In this document: positions 43,786 to 53,148 of the stretch, piece after piece
How the letters are laid out: each line of letters opens with the position of its first letter
Numbering within the stretch: position 1 is the first letter of the stretch
NCBI GenBank assembly: GCA_002708905.1
Contig: PAPM01000023.1
Location: 225,083-289,082, forward strand
Direction of reading: 5' to 3'
Length of the DNA stretch: 64,000 bases
Origin: Pseudomonadales bacterium
GTDB taxonomy: Bacteria > Pseudomonadota > Gammaproteobacteria > Pseudomonadales > Ketobacteraceae
Program-made: the position numbers and the translations under genes
Notes under the pieces: model-generated
The model's database searches: none
What the model was told of the DNA's origin: nothing
Seen by the model: the letters and a program-made list of their open reading frames with translations, nothing else

Positions 43786-45447
43786 TTAAATAATCGTCCC
43801 TACGTCATTCTGCACAATTCGATCCATAGCCCGCTCCACAATGGCAGCGATGGTCATGGATGGATTGCAGGCTGCGGTGGTGCCGGGCATCAAGGCGCCG
43901 TCAAGCACATACAACCCCTTCTGACCTTTCACACGACCATCCAGATCACAAACCACATCAATGCAGGCTCCACCCAGCGGGTGCCAAGTGCTGTTGACGG
44001 TTTTGTTGGTATTGATCAGTTGACTCTCTGGGCCGGCAACAGTGGCAATCCGCTCATGAATACGGGCAGCCAACTGGGCATCGCCGTTTTCCGGCCAGTT
44101 GAGTTCCACCCGTTTTCTGTCCGGATTGTAGCTGAAATGACCACGGTCGGGGCTGACACCGAAGCCAACCAGCATGGTGGCCGGTGTACCGGGCAGCGTC
44201 GGATCGTTCGGGTCTGCAGCGGCAATCCCGCTCATGCCTGGCACCAGCGAGGAGGGGATAGAGGAAGAGAATTCCCTGCCCGGCTGGAGTGGCGGTATGG
44301 ATGCCTGAATGATGGTGTTGGCAAGCTGATTCGGGTCTTCCCATTCGCGGCTACCGTAGATGACGGGGCCACCCTGGCGGGGGCCTGGATTCTCAGGCAT
44401 TTTGTTCCAGATATAGATCTGGTCACCGTTGGTGCCATAGCCCTGACCAAGCTCGTCGGGTAAATCGGTAATCCTGCCCTCGGCTGCCGCACTGAGCAGC
44501 AACTTGTTGGTATTAGCGGTGCCTGCCGCCAGTATCAGCGTTTGGGTCTTAATGATCTTGTGTTCAAGTACAGTGCCACGCAGACTGGTGCGATCCACAT
44601 ACACTAACCAGGAACCGTCTTCATCCCGCTCGATTTCACGCACATGGTGCAACGCCGCCACGGTAAGATTACCGGTGGCAAGCGCCTGGTCTATGTAGGT
44701 GACATCCACAGAATGTTTGCCGCCGTTTTTCACACCCAGCGCACAATCCCCATTGGTATAGGAAGGCTCCATCAAACCATCGAGCTCGTCCAATGCGTAC
44801 TGCCAGTCAATGGGCATAGGAATCTTGGCAAGGTCGTACCCGGCCTCTTGAACCCGGTCGGCAAATATCCGGGCAGCCTTGTAGGTTGTACTGTTGATCA
44901 ATTCATCCGGAGCGGTTTTCACCTTTAACATCTCGGCCACACGGGGATAGTAGACCTCATCCATTTCTGTGTAGTCGATTCCGGCAGGAAACCAATCGGT
45001 AAAATTCTTTTCAGTGGGTTGCAGCGTCATGCCCTGATACACCAATGAGCCACCACCGACGCCACAGGCCGAGACAATGGTGTGGTTAGGTGAAGGCATG
45101 GCCTCAAGAATCCCCGCATAAGGCCAAAGACCAATACGGAAGCCGCCATATTCAGGCCAGGCTGTGTAGAAAAAATGTTTCTTGCTCAGCACGGTAGCAC
45201 TGGGGAACGTATTCGAATTGGGGCCGGTAGGCCACCAACGCCCCTTCTCCAGCATCAGAACCTTGACGCCGGCCTGGGCCAGTCTCAGCGCACTGATACC
45301 GCCTCCGAAACCGGAACCTATGACAACAACACGCTCTTCCGAACGCGTAGTCCGACGCCAGCCGGCCTCGGACGTATTGGGAATGGTGGTACTGGCGGCG
45401 ACGGCAGCAGCACCACCGAGAAATTTACGGCGGTCGAATTTATTCAT
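43786..45447 (-). CDS. Tat-exported GMC oxidoreductase, cholesterol-oxidase-like
   Basis: A 553-aa flavoprotein. A Tat signal (DRRKFLGGAAAVAAS) is followed by the FAD motif VVIGSGFGGGISALRLAQAG, then CGVGGGSLVYQGMTLQP, as in class I cholesterol oxidases. The C-terminal catalytic His489 (HPLGGA) and Asn528 (CNPSMTIAA) are conserved. The family oxidises 3-beta-hydroxysteroids to 3-keto-4-ene steroids with O2, or other alcohols. AGGGAT precedes the ATG. The gene stands alone. Sequence pattern favours a sterol-type substrate, but a different alcohol cannot be excluded. Confidence 0.9.
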   Translation of the reverse strand: MNKFDRRKFLGGAAAVAASTTIPNTSEAGWRRTTRSEERVVVIGSGFGGGISALRLAQAGVKVLMLEKGRWWPTGPNSNTFPSATVLSKKHFFYTAWPEYGGFRIGLWPYAGILEAMPSPNHTIVSACGVGGGSLVYQGMTLQPTEKNFTDWFPAGIDYTEMDEVYYPRVAEMLKVKTAPDELINSTTYKAARIFADRVQEAGYDLAKIPMPIDWQYALDELDGLMEPSYTNGDCALGVKNGGKHSVDVTYIDQALATGNLTVAALHHVREIERDEDGSWLVYVDRTSLRGTVLEHKIIKTQTLILAAGTANTNKLLLSAAAEGRITDLPDELGQGYGTNGDQIYIWNKMPENPGPRQGGPVIYGSREWEDPNQLANTIIQASIPPLQPGREFSSSIPSSLVPGMSGIAAADPNDPTLPGTPATMLVGFGVSPDRGHFSYNPDRKRVELNWPENGDAQLAARIHERIATVAGPESQLINTNKTVNSTWHPLGGACIDVVCDLDGRVKGQKGLYVLDGALMPGTTAACNPSMTIAAIVERAMDRIVQNDVGTII

Positions 45448-45752
45448 TTGATCGATCCCTTATTTTTCTTATTGAAACACCATTGCGGCGAGACATCCGA
45501 ATGTGACAACGATTCATGTCAAAACGTAACCTAGTCTACTTTCAGTGGCCAAGCGGTCGCAACCTTTCTTTGTGTGTAACTTTGTAAATGCTCATTTATT
45601 TATGCTCCGGTTCACACTGTTAGCGATGAGAACAGAACTCGACCCGAGAATTTTATAGGCCTCTTAACGGTAGTCTTTGGGTTTTAAGGATGAACAAGCG
45701 CGGCCAGCCAGGGCGTTTCCTACTTGCGCTACGTTAAACACCATTCGGTATA
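45448..45752. promoter_or_regulatory. Intergenic region with promoter-like box
   Basis: Separates the divergent GMC oxidoreductase and the small membrane protein gene. A TATAAT-like box is visible at 45749-45754, close to the small gene's start. Nothing else can be assigned. Confidence 0.35.
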
Positions 45753-45782
45753 ATGATTGAATTTATTGCAGGGAGAATGGCT

Positions 45783-46112
45783 ATGCGCAGCCTAAAAGTG
45801 CTGATGATATTTTTCTGGGTGGTGCTGGTGACTATTACGGTGTTAGCACTGCAGTCTCTTGGTAGTGAAGGCGGCATGGTATTTATTACCGACTTTTCCC
45901 ACCCTTGGCGAGCCCAGTTCAACACAGACTTTCTTATGCATATCTTTCTTTTCTGCATCTGGGTTTTTTATCGAGAAGAGTCAAAAGTTATTGGCGTTAT
46001 CGCTGTCCTCTTTTCATTAATGGGAGGACTCTTTACTTTCATTTACCTGGCATTCGCGATCCACCGGGCAAATGGGGACCCCAAAAAGTTTTTGCTCGGC
46101 GCCCACGCCTAG
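45783..46112 (+). CDS. Small polytopic membrane protein
   Basis: A 109-aa protein with three hydrophobic segments (about 5-24, 47-63 and 70-93) and a motif SHPWRAQFNTDFLMH. Architecture loosely recalls DUF2834-type proteins, but I do not assign it. GGGAG at 45771-45775 favours the ATG at 45783; starts at 45753 and 45777 are in frame. It is convergent with the exosortase gene, 14 bases away. Confidence 0.65.
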   Translation: MRSLKVLMIFFWVVLVTITVLALQSLGSEGGMVFITDFSHPWRAQFNTDFLMHIFLFCIWVFYREESKVIGVIAVLFSLMGGLFTFIYLAFAIHRANGDPKKFLLGAHA

Positions 46113-46126
46113 CGCATAGTTCGGGA

Positions 46127-47752
46127 TCAGAGCAATGACCACTGCCCGCTGTACAGCGCATAGAAAAACAGCAGCATATTGGTAACCCCATGAGCAATAA
46201 TGGCATCCGCTACATGGTTACTTCTATAACGCACTAACGCATAAATTATTCCGGCAACGGTACCTGCCAGCCAGGCACCGTGCAGCAACCCGAACGCGAC
46301 TGAACTGATAACGGCGGCAACGATGGAGAATTCGATCCTGCCCCGGGTCACTACTTCTTTAGACGACAGCTTGCAGAGCAGATAAGCCCGAAATCCGAGT
46401 TCCTCAGCAATGGGCACCGTAATGACCGTCCCCACAAACCGGCACACCAGCCAGAAAACGGCCACTGCCGTACTGGATTCCGTCAGGGTGGTGCCGATGA
46501 GCTGGTCCGCCTCCGGGTCAGCGGGTACCATCAGAATCCAAAGCAACGTGACTGCAGCACCGGCCACCAGCGAAAGGAAATTCCACTGCACCGGGAACAA
46601 GTCCAAATACTTCAGGCAATACAGAATGGCAAGACCCACAGCGACCACTCGCAATGGATATAACCAATCGAATTGTCCGGATAGTGCCTGCGTCATGAAG
46701 GTCATGGCCAACAACACCAGCAATGGAATCAGCGTTGCCAATGGCAGGCTGATCGGTTGTTTCTCGGAGTGGGATGCAACGGACAGAGGATTGGCAAAGA
46801 AACGGCTTTTGTGCGCCAGTAACATGATGCCCAGTGATGTGAGAATAAACGCAATCCAGCCCGCCTGGGAATGGAAGCCCCAAATTGCCACTTCCTCTGA
46901 CCAGTAACTGCCTATAAAAACCAACACCACAATACGAAGAATGTTAAACAGCCAGATCGTTGCCACACCGATGGGGAACAACAAAAATGCCCTTGGAAAT
47001 CTAAACTCATTGCGGAAACTGTATAAGAATACGGAAATGAAAGCGATGACCAGACCAATTCCCTCATAACCCGAGCACTGAGCGTCTACACGGACTGAAA
47101 ATCCATTGAGACCAATAATTCTGCTATCAAAATCAAAATAGACACCGTCACTCATCAAGTTGAGCGCGAAAGCAACGATAGAGACCGTTATCTCGCTCAG
47201 ATGGCCCCAAAGGTTTTGAGTGGATATACCCAACCACCACACGCCATAGCTTATTGCCAATGCTCCCAGCAAAGCCCACTTTTGCTGTTTAAGCAAATGC
47301 AGCCAGAAGGTCCAACTGGCAAGCGACAAAGCGGTAAAGGTGAACAACGCAACCCCCAGCGTCAGCCAGAAAACCTGATATCCCAACTGGAATGAATCCG
47401 AATAGAAGGCGCTATTGGTAAACAGGAAAAACAGCGCAAAGATCAGCACCTGGATCGGCAGAAAGTAAAATTGCGAAACGCTGTAGTATGAAGAATATAA
47501 TCTGCGATAGTCTTTCAACTGACCCTGAATAAGAATCGCGAACACGATGATGGCAAGAAACAAGGTACGGGACAGGCTTTTACCGTTATTCAGAATAAAG
47601 CTTGAAAGCAATGACGGCTCCGCTCCTTTGACGGTGCCATAAACATGTGAACCAATAACAAACTTTTCAAAGACCAGGATAGCGGCGACAGCCATAAGAT
47701 TGCATATCATTAAAAGCCGCAGCGAGAACTTCACGTTTGAATTGATTAACAC
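46127..47752 (-). CDS. xrtE: Fused exosortase E / CPBP-type protease
   Basis: A 541-aa polytopic protein combining two enzymes. The N-terminal exosortase half has the catalytic triad Cys226 (AQCSGYEG), Arg273 (ILRIV) and His294 (GFHSQAGW). The C-terminal half is a CPBP/CAAX-type protease with E450-E451xxxR455, F487xxxH491 and H521xxxN525. This fusion matches the described exosortase E/VPEID-CTERM system. It cleaves the C-terminal sorting signal of exported proteins and likely links them to a surface component. The start is a GTG with a weak ribosome site. The substrate gene lies directly upstream on the same strand. Confidence 0.93.
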   Translation of the reverse strand: MLINSNVKFSLRLLMICNLMAVAAILVFEKFVIGSHVYGTVKGAEPSLLSSFILNNGKSLSRTLFLAIIVFAILIQGQLKDYRRLYSSYYSVSQFYFLPIQVLIFALFFLFTNSAFYSDSFQLGYQVFWLTLGVALFTFTALSLASWTFWLHLLKQQKWALLGALAISYGVWWLGISTQNLWGHLSEITVSIVAFALNLMSDGVYFDFDSRIIGLNGFSVRVDAQCSGYEGIGLVIAFISVFLYSFRNEFRFPRAFLLFPIGVATIWLFNILRIVVLVFIGSYWSEEVAIWGFHSQAGWIAFILTSLGIMLLAHKSRFFANPLSVASHSEKQPISLPLATLIPLLVLLAMTFMTQALSGQFDWLYPLRVVAVGLAILYCLKYLDLFPVQWNFLSLVAGAAVTLLWILMVPADPEADQLIGTTLTESSTAVAVFWLVCRFVGTVITVPIAEELGFRAYLLCKLSSKEVVTRGRIEFSIVAAVISSVAFGLLHGAWLAGTVAGIIYALVRYRSNHVADAIIAHGVTNMLLFFYALYSGQWSLL

Positions 47753-47809
47753 GGGGATTCTAAGCTCCTGGAAAACCTGGGCATCAGAGCATGGGGAATT
47801 AGAGAAACA

Positions 47810-47845
47810 TGACCAACCCCGCGAAACTGATCGCGGAGCTGGTCA
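47810..47845 (-). terminator. Hairpin between sorting substrate and exosortase
   Basis: Arms at 47810-47824 and 47831-47845 pair at 13 of 15 positions around a 6-base loop. On the minus strand the stem is followed by a U-rich stretch (UGUUUCUC). It lies between the VPEID-CTERM gene and xrtE, so it would act as a partial terminator, letting the substrate be made in excess over the enzyme. Confidence 0.6.
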
Positions 47846-47861
47846 GTGAATCCAACTAAAC

Positions 47862-48134
47862 TTACTTGGATTTTTTGGCCAGACGACGCTCACGGTAAGC
47901 CAGAACAAGACCACCCACCAAAGCGAAGGCAATGCCGGCTCCTGCACCATCAATTTCAGGTACGGAAGTGGCACCACCAGTATCACCTGGGCCCGGATCT
48001 TTGTTGTAGCTGCACTCTAATTTATAGCCGCCCCACCATGTCCTCACAACTTCACAGTCACCCCAGGTGGCGAATGTACTGGATGAAAACAACGATGCAC
48101 TAATAGCCAGTGCCAGCAACATAGATTTTTTCAC
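47862..48134 (-). CDS. VPEID-CTERM sorting-signal protein
   Basis: A 90-aa secreted protein. The GTG start at 48134 is preceded by AGGAG at normal spacing; the longer frame to 48155 is unsupported. Signal peptide 1-22 (cleavage near STFA/TWGD), a short mature region with two Cys (DCEVV and LECSY) and GPGDTGG linker, then the sorting signal VPEID at 58-62, a hydrophobic helix and a basic tail (YRERRLAKKSK). It is the probable substrate of the exosortase encoded downstream, and the only such signal that I found in the window. The mature part is only ~35 residues. Confidence 0.9.
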   Translation of the reverse strand: MKKSMLLALAISASLFSSSTFATWGDCEVVRTWWGGYKLECSYNKDPGPGDTGGATSVPEIDGAGAGIAFALVGGLVLAYRERRLAKKSK

Positions 48135-48612
48135 AGCAAATCTCCTAAATGTCATTAAATACAGGACTGGGAAATAAAAGTACTGATAGATCCATCAATC
48201 CCCCAATACGCCAACAAAATTGAAAAGACTACCTACGCCGTCACAAATTCTGCTGACCCCTCCAGCTTGAGCAAAATTTAAGCCAACCTAATCGGGCTCT
48301 TACATTTCAACCAGTTAGGTACTGGCAGATACGGTGAGCGTAAAATTAATCGACACGACTTAACCAAAACATCTGCCCGACTTGGTGCATATCTCAAGAG
48401 ATGACCACTATATGACCACTGCATGAAGGCATGCTGGCGGAAGCCAATGCGGATGTAACGCATTTCCAGATCATTAGTGAACCACTGAAGCACGCCACGT
48501 CGATAGAAGGAAGATAGCCGGTGAACACCGTTAAATTGAAGGGTCCGGCAGTTTGCATAGGACATTGCCCCAAACTGCCGGTTATGATCTTCCTACTCTT
48601 ACACTCTTAACG
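48135..48612. other. Gene-free region with inverted repeat
   Basis: No convincing gene. A perfect 11-bp inverted repeat, CCGGCAGTTTG (48545-48555) and CAAACTGCCGG (48571-48581), lies ~30 bases beyond the flavin reductase stop and is a likely terminator stem for that operon, although the following U-tract is weak. A 95-codon open frame across 48278-48565 has no ribosome site or recognisable domain. Confidence 0.45.
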
Positions 48613-49131
48613 CTACGCACTCAATGCCGGAGAAGGCTTTGATCTCACCACCTGATCCGACACATCAAGATAACGTCCGGAGTAAAACATCAATGGCGGC
48701 TGCTCACCTTTGGCGTGAAAGTGGGATACACTGGCAATCAACACATCATGATCCCCTGACGGCACCACCTGATCGTTAGTGCACTCAAACACGGCCAGTG
48801 CTCCCTGAATGAAAGGAATACCCCGTTCAGATACCAGAAAATCGCCGGACAGCAAAGCATGGTCGCCGGGCTTTGCATATCGGTTGGACACCTCCTTCTG
48901 AGTAGCGGACAACACGCTAATAGAGTATTCATGAACCGAGCTGAACATGCCGTAGGTGACCGCGTTATGTTTCAAGCTCCATAACACTTGCCTAGGGTCC
49001 AGTGACACTGAGGCAAATGAGTTGATCGTCATCCCGATTGCGTAGTCCTCCTTCGAGAACGCTGAGACAACACATACCCCTGTGGCAAACCGGCCCAATG
49101 CATCGCGAAAATCCCTGCCTATATTCGACAT
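48613..49131 (-). CDS. Flavin reductase-domain protein
   Basis: A 172-aa protein of the flavin reductase-like (FMN-binding split barrel) family. It shows GVCVVSAFSKEDYAIGMTINSFASVSLDPRQVLWSL near the N-terminus and a C-terminal DHDVLIASVSHFH block. Such proteins reduce FAD or FMN with NAD(P)H for a partner oxygenase. GGAG lies upstream of the ATG. It starts 10 bases after the halogenase-like gene stop, a typical two-component flavin-dependent halogenase or monooxygenase arrangement. Last gene of the 52825-48613 operon. Confidence 0.9.
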   Translation of the reverse strand: MSNIGRDFRDALGRFATGVCVVSAFSKEDYAIGMTINSFASVSLDPRQVLWSLKHNAVTYGMFSSVHEYSISVLSATQKEVSNRYAKPGDHALLSGDFLVSERGIPFIQGALAVFECTNDQVVPSGDHDVLIASVSHFHAKGEQPPLMFYSGRYLDVSDQVVRSKPSPALSA

Positions 49132-49141
49132 AACCCTGCTC

Positions 49142-50641
49142 CTAACAACTCATGGCCACCCGCGGATGCATACTGTGCATACCGGGATCGCCAAAATTAC
49201 GGAAATTGTACTCCTTCATATCGAAGCGAATAAAATCACTCAGCGCCTGGATCTCGGACTGCGGCACGGCCTGCTCTGAGGAAAACTGAATAACCTTGTC
49301 ATAGATGGCATTGAACTTCTCAATAAAGCCGGGATCACCGGCACTCAACAACAGGTGACTCATATCCATTCCCTGCTCAATACCGCCCTTTGCCATATAG
49401 CTTTCCGCCCCCATAAAACACAAGAAGCAATAATGCCTGAACACATCAAAATGACGAAAGCTCTTGTAGATACCATGAATCATTTTGCTGACGTGGTAGT
49501 ACTCCCGCATCAGTGATTTTTCATAGTCCACCAACAGTTCACGACGGAAATTCCCGGTTGGGAACACCTTTTGAGTCAACAGATCCACCAAACGGTGAAT
49601 CGCCATAAATGACATCGCCAATCCGGTACTGAACCAGGCATCCAGACCATAAGCCGCTGCCGGCAGCATCGCCCAACGATCACCGACCATCTCCCGATTG
49701 ATAAACTGCAAACGCCCGGTCTTGATGAAAGGCATGGAGTTTTCATGTCCGCTCAGCAATTGCCTGATGATCGGATATTCGTTTACGATTTCCCAGAACT
49801 CTTCCTCAGCATCCTTATCGTTCATTGGGAATCGATCCATATCCAGGTTCAAACCGACGCTGGTTGCACCATTTTCAAAAGGAATAATCCACAGCCATCC
49901 CCCTTCGAAACAGTGATGTTGTGTTGCCCGGGCCCTGGGTGCGGGTGATCTGTCCTGAAAACCGGGACTCGCCAAAAGTTGTTCTTCAAAATCCCCGACA
50001 TCTTTAAAGTGGGTGAATATGCTGCGGCTTTTCAACGGTGTTTTCAGTTCATCACCCTGAATTTTCAGGTCGTATTTCTCACCGATGATGGAACGGAACC
50101 CGGTCCCATCAATAATAAATTCAGCTTCCACATCAAAATTCACGCCATCCCGCTCACAGCTCACGGTAACACCGGACGAGGCGAACTCCAGATGGGAAAC
50201 ACTGGTACGGTCCATATAGTGCACGCCATAGTTCTGCGCCAACTTCACCATGTATTCGTCAGACTGAGCTCTGTAGTATTGCGCATCCACTTCAGGGGTC
50301 TGCACGATCACTTCCGGCGCTTCGCCCTCAGGTGCATAATCAGTCTGACCTTTTTCATGGATGTAGTACTGGAACAACTCCTTGGGACCGCACAGTATGG
50401 TGTTACCGGCCTGTTTGATCTTGTCATAGGTGGACAATTCATCGAATTCCGGAATGCCGTATTTTTTTCCCAGAAAGCGAATTTTCTTGCTCATAACCGG
50501 GGTTGCTGATTCTCCGATGGCAAAGCGGGGATGGCTGCCACGCTCCAGCAGCAAAACATCATAGCCTAACTTCGCCAAGACCAACGCGCAGGCACTGCCA
50601 CCCAATCCACTTCCGATTACTGCCACATGATATCTCTTCAT
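49142..50641 (-). CDS. Flavin-dependent halogenase-like enzyme
   Basis: A 499-aa flavoprotein of the tryptophan-halogenase superfamily. FAD motif GSGLGG is at 10-15, GES at 43-45, and the halogenase signature WxWxIP is intact (W249, W251, P254). The second motif reads DAWFSTG at 334-340, with Ala where Pro is usual. A candidate catalytic Lys lies at 74 or 76. AAGGAG precedes the ATG. With its adjacent flavin reductase it probably halogenates, or hydroxylates, an aromatic or carrier-bound substrate. Divergence from well-known tryptophan enzymes leaves the substrate open. Confidence 0.87.
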   Translation of the reverse strand: MKRYHVAVIGSGLGGSACALVLAKLGYDVLLLERGSHPRFAIGESATPVMSKKIRFLGKKYGIPEFDELSTYDKIKQAGNTILCGPKELFQYYIHEKGQTDYAPEGEAPEVIVQTPEVDAQYYRAQSDEYMVKLAQNYGVHYMDRTSVSHLEFASSGVTVSCERDGVNFDVEAEFIIDGTGFRSIIGEKYDLKIQGDELKTPLKSRSIFTHFKDVGDFEEQLLASPGFQDRSPAPRARATQHHCFEGGWLWIIPFENGATSVGLNLDMDRFPMNDKDAEEEFWEIVNEYPIIRQLLSGHENSMPFIKTGRLQFINREMVGDRWAMLPAAAYGLDAWFSTGLAMSFMAIHRLVDLLTQKVFPTGNFRRELLVDYEKSLMREYYHVSKMIHGIYKSFRHFDVFRHYCFLCFMGAESYMAKGGIEQGMDMSHLLLSAGDPGFIEKFNAIYDKVIQFSSEQAVPQSEIQALSDFIRFDMKEYNFRNFGDPGMHSMHPRVAMSC

Positions 50642-50678
50642 TATTTACACTCCTTCGTTTGGTAATAACCTAGTTTTT

Positions 50679-51749
50679 TTAGCGATCTGTAATCGCCATC
50701 TGTACGTTCGCCGGAAGCGAATCACTATACTGTTCCTGAGCAGCACGCCACTTACGCTCGCCAGCCAGCTTCGCCCCCCATGAACGGAGCAGCTCAAACC
50801 CCACCAGAAACAGCAGAACCGCCAAACAGGCCAGTATCACACCGCCCCAATGCAGCTGGCCGAACTCGGCGAAACAGGTCCACACGTACTGCCCCACACA
50901 CAACATCGCCACAAACAGCAATGTCGGCTTGCGGCCAATCCAATTGACAATCAATACACCGGCAGGGGCACCGAGAATGACGATAGGCGCAGCCGCCAGC
51001 CAGATCTCATACACTCCAGGCTGAAAGCCATCACCCATCCAGTTCACAAACACCCCGACTATGGACGTGAAAGCCATGATCACTACTGAAGAGGGTATTG
51101 CGATCTTGAGGTCTGCACGGCACAGCAGGACCAAAGCACTGTAGAGCACCATGTCGATACCCACACCGGTCACCGACGCCACACAGAGCGTGGAGAAAAC
51201 ACCGATAAGAAAACCCACTTTGAGATCCCAACGTTCACCCAGATCCGTCATACCGGTATGCCCGGATATTTCTTGCAGCCGGAACAAGTGCAGAATACCG
51301 AAACTGGCCCAGATAACAGCGAACAGCAATTTAATCCAAAGCTCCGGGACATAGGGCGCCACCAGGAAGATACCCAATGGAGTCCCTATCAAAGCCCCCC
51401 AAAAAGCACCTTCAAGCATGGCCCACGCCAGCGGTTGTCGCCGCACCAGGATTAATATGCTGGCACTGGTCATGCCAATCGATTGCACAGCAAAGCTGAA
51501 GTCACGCCCCATCATCGCCGGCATATCAAATAGCATCACCAGGACGGGAAAACCGACGGTCCCGCCGCCCATTGGCGTCGATCCTGCTGCATAGCTTCCC
51601 AACGCCATGGATAATGCGATCGGCCAGTGTTCTTTTATGGTTTGCCAATGATCCTGATAGAAAACGACTGCAAACCAAACAGCGTAAAACAACAGAACCC
51701 AGGCAACCCATAACCACAGATAGGTTCTTGGTTTGCTTCTGATATTCAT
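50679..51749 (-). CDS. TSUP-family (TauE/SafE) permease
   Basis: A 356-aa polytopic protein with about eight hydrophobic helices. The segments GSYAAGSTPMGGGTVGFPVLVM and GAFWGALIGTPLGIF are characteristic of the TauE/SafE family. Family members export organosulfur anions, sulfite or sulfoacetate, or import similar small anions. In this operon it lies between the halogenase-like and diiron-enzyme genes, so it may move the substrate, product or halide/sulfur by-product. No strong Shine-Dalgarno is visible. Confidence 0.88.
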   Translation of the reverse strand: MNIRSKPRTYLWLWVAWVLLFYAVWFAVVFYQDHWQTIKEHWPIALSMALGSYAAGSTPMGGGTVGFPVLVMLFDMPAMMGRDFSFAVQSIGMTSASILILVRRQPLAWAMLEGAFWGALIGTPLGIFLVAPYVPELWIKLLFAVIWASFGILHLFRLQEISGHTGMTDLGERWDLKVGFLIGVFSTLCVASVTGVGIDMVLYSALVLLCRADLKIAIPSSVVIMAFTSIVGVFVNWMGDGFQPGVYEIWLAAAPIVILGAPAGVLIVNWIGRKPTLLFVAMLCVGQYVWTCFAEFGQLHWGGVILACLAVLLFLVGFELLRSWGAKLAGERKWRAAQEQYSDSLPANVQMAITDR

Positions 51750-51805
51750 AATATTAATCCGAATTGTCGGCGCAGGCAGATTCCCACCCGCGCCAATTCA
51801 GCCCG

Positions 51806-52825
51806 TTAAGCGCTTGCTTCGAGCTCAAGTTCGTTGGACATCTCACCGCCCCTTTGCATACTTTTCTGGAGGCGACGATCACGAATCCCGGCCAGTATTC
51901 CATCATACACACCGGCTCTTGCTTCAAGCATACGCATAGCGGCCTGATAGACTTTCATAAATTCCTCTCGGGTGTTCATATAAGGTAGGCCTGCGGCAAA
52001 CCAACCGTCACCGTGGGATTCATCCAGCTCACAATGCACCACAAAGAACTTAACGAGTTCTTCGCTCAACCCTCTACGACGCAGGCAGGCCAATACCCGC
52101 TTTTGTTGGGCCGGAATACTCAGTTCGAGTGCACCCATACCACCCATACCCCAATGCAGTCCGTCAGCGAACCAGCAGAGCGCCATTTTGGTGTTCAACA
52201 GATGGAACGTCTCAGGATTCCAATCCTCTTCCCGGGCACCACCGAAGTGATTCATCAGAGGCTCAAAAAGATTGGGATGGGCGGCTTCAAAATCACCTTC
52301 GCCAAACTCGTCGTGCAGGTTCTCATAGAGTTCTTCGCGCATCTGGAAAGGCACAAACAGGCTGTATGCGGCCACATGCAGGTGAAAACGCTGCATATTT
52401 ACCCGATAATTCGATAGAAAGTATCGAATCTCCTCATCTGAGAGATCATCGTTATCAAAGTAGTCAAACAAGCGGTGGTGATTAACACGGTGCTCTGCAA
52501 TTCGCTCTTTAAGCCATTCGATCATCTGCTCAGGTTTGGAAAGATGGTCTGGTATCTCCAGACTGGGCAAGCTGTCAGTCTCAATGGACTCAACCAGATT
52601 ACGAAACTTCCACTCGAACTCAGCTCTTTTTGAGCCCAATGCAAAACCATCCCGCATCAAGCGCAGATTAATAGTAAACAAGCACTTCTGTAACTCGGCC
52701 CAGAGCACCCCTCCTTTGTTGCATACAGCTTCCTTTACAACTGATTCAATTTCACCAATGCTGGCCACTGACTGGATCAACAATGATTTATCCTTCTGAC
52801 TAAAAGCTTCATTACTCAAGTACAT
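51806..52825 (-). CDS. Heme-oxygenase-like diiron enzyme
   Basis: A 339-aa protein of the iron-containing redox enzyme (HDO) family. Candidate metal ligands are E168-xx-H171 in ENLHDEFGEGDFEAAH, E234, and the D268/H271 pair in HCELDESHGDGW. Family members activate O2 with a transient diiron site and do N-oxygenation or C-C cleavage (SznF, BesC and UndA are described examples). AGGAG precedes the ATG. First gene of the operon, with an operator at 52922-52937 just upstream. Pairing with a halogenase-like flavoprotein recalls the BesC halogenated amino acid pathway, but the partner enzyme type is different. Confidence 0.86.
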   Translation of the reverse strand: MYLSNEAFSQKDKSLLIQSVASIGEIESVVKEAVCNKGGVLWAELQKCLFTINLRLMRDGFALGSKRAEFEWKFRNLVESIETDSLPSLEIPDHLSKPEQMIEWLKERIAEHRVNHHRLFDYFDNDDLSDEEIRYFLSNYRVNMQRFHLHVAAYSLFVPFQMREELYENLHDEFGEGDFEAAHPNLFEPLMNHFGGAREEDWNPETFHLLNTKMALCWFADGLHWGMGGMGALELSIPAQQKRVLACLRRRGLSEELVKFFVVHCELDESHGDGWFAAGLPYMNTREEFMKVYQAAMRMLEARAGVYDGILAGIRDRRLQKSMQRGGEMSNELELEASA

Positions 52826-52921
52826 TACAAAACTCCTAATAGATATTCCCGAAATTAAGCGACTCTCGTCCGTGTTTCGTCTTTCATTTTTTATAGCAAC
52901 AGACAGCTTTCAAACACCTAG

Positions 52922-52937
52922 GATAGTGATCGCTATC
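52922..52937. promoter_or_regulatory. Regulon operator 1 (HDO operon)
   Basis: GATAGTGATCGCTATC, fitting the consensus GATARYGWTNRYTATC shared with sites at 59925, 60093 and 63192. Lies 97 bases upstream of the HDO start. The remaining ~320-base gap to the aldolase stop at 53149 has no gene that I can support. Confidence 0.65.
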
Positions 52938-53148
52938 TTATGGAGAATAATAGTATTGAAATATTGCGCAATTAATACAGAGACTATCTACAACGATGAA
53001 TTTTTCAGAGAAATAATCGGCATATTTCACAAAACACTCATCACAAAAAATTTCCGAACAGATGACTTACGAACAACAAGACATCTGTTTAGATGCGGTA
53101 AATTTAAGGGGAACGAAAAATTAGAGCGGAACATGAAGGCGTTATTTA

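Noticed and set aside
43711..44463. 250-codon open frame on the + strand
   Set aside because: Lies almost entirely antisense to the C-terminal half of the GMC oxidoreductase, whose HPLGG and CNPSMTIAA motifs are intact.
48278..48565. 95-codon minus-strand frame
   Set aside because: Spans a likely terminator region, with no ribosome site or family resemblance. Cannot be fully excluded.
51806..52825. True heme oxygenase or TenA thiaminase
   Set aside because: The ExxH and DExH-type residues and the length fit diiron HDO enzymes better, and there is no thiamin or heme uptake context.
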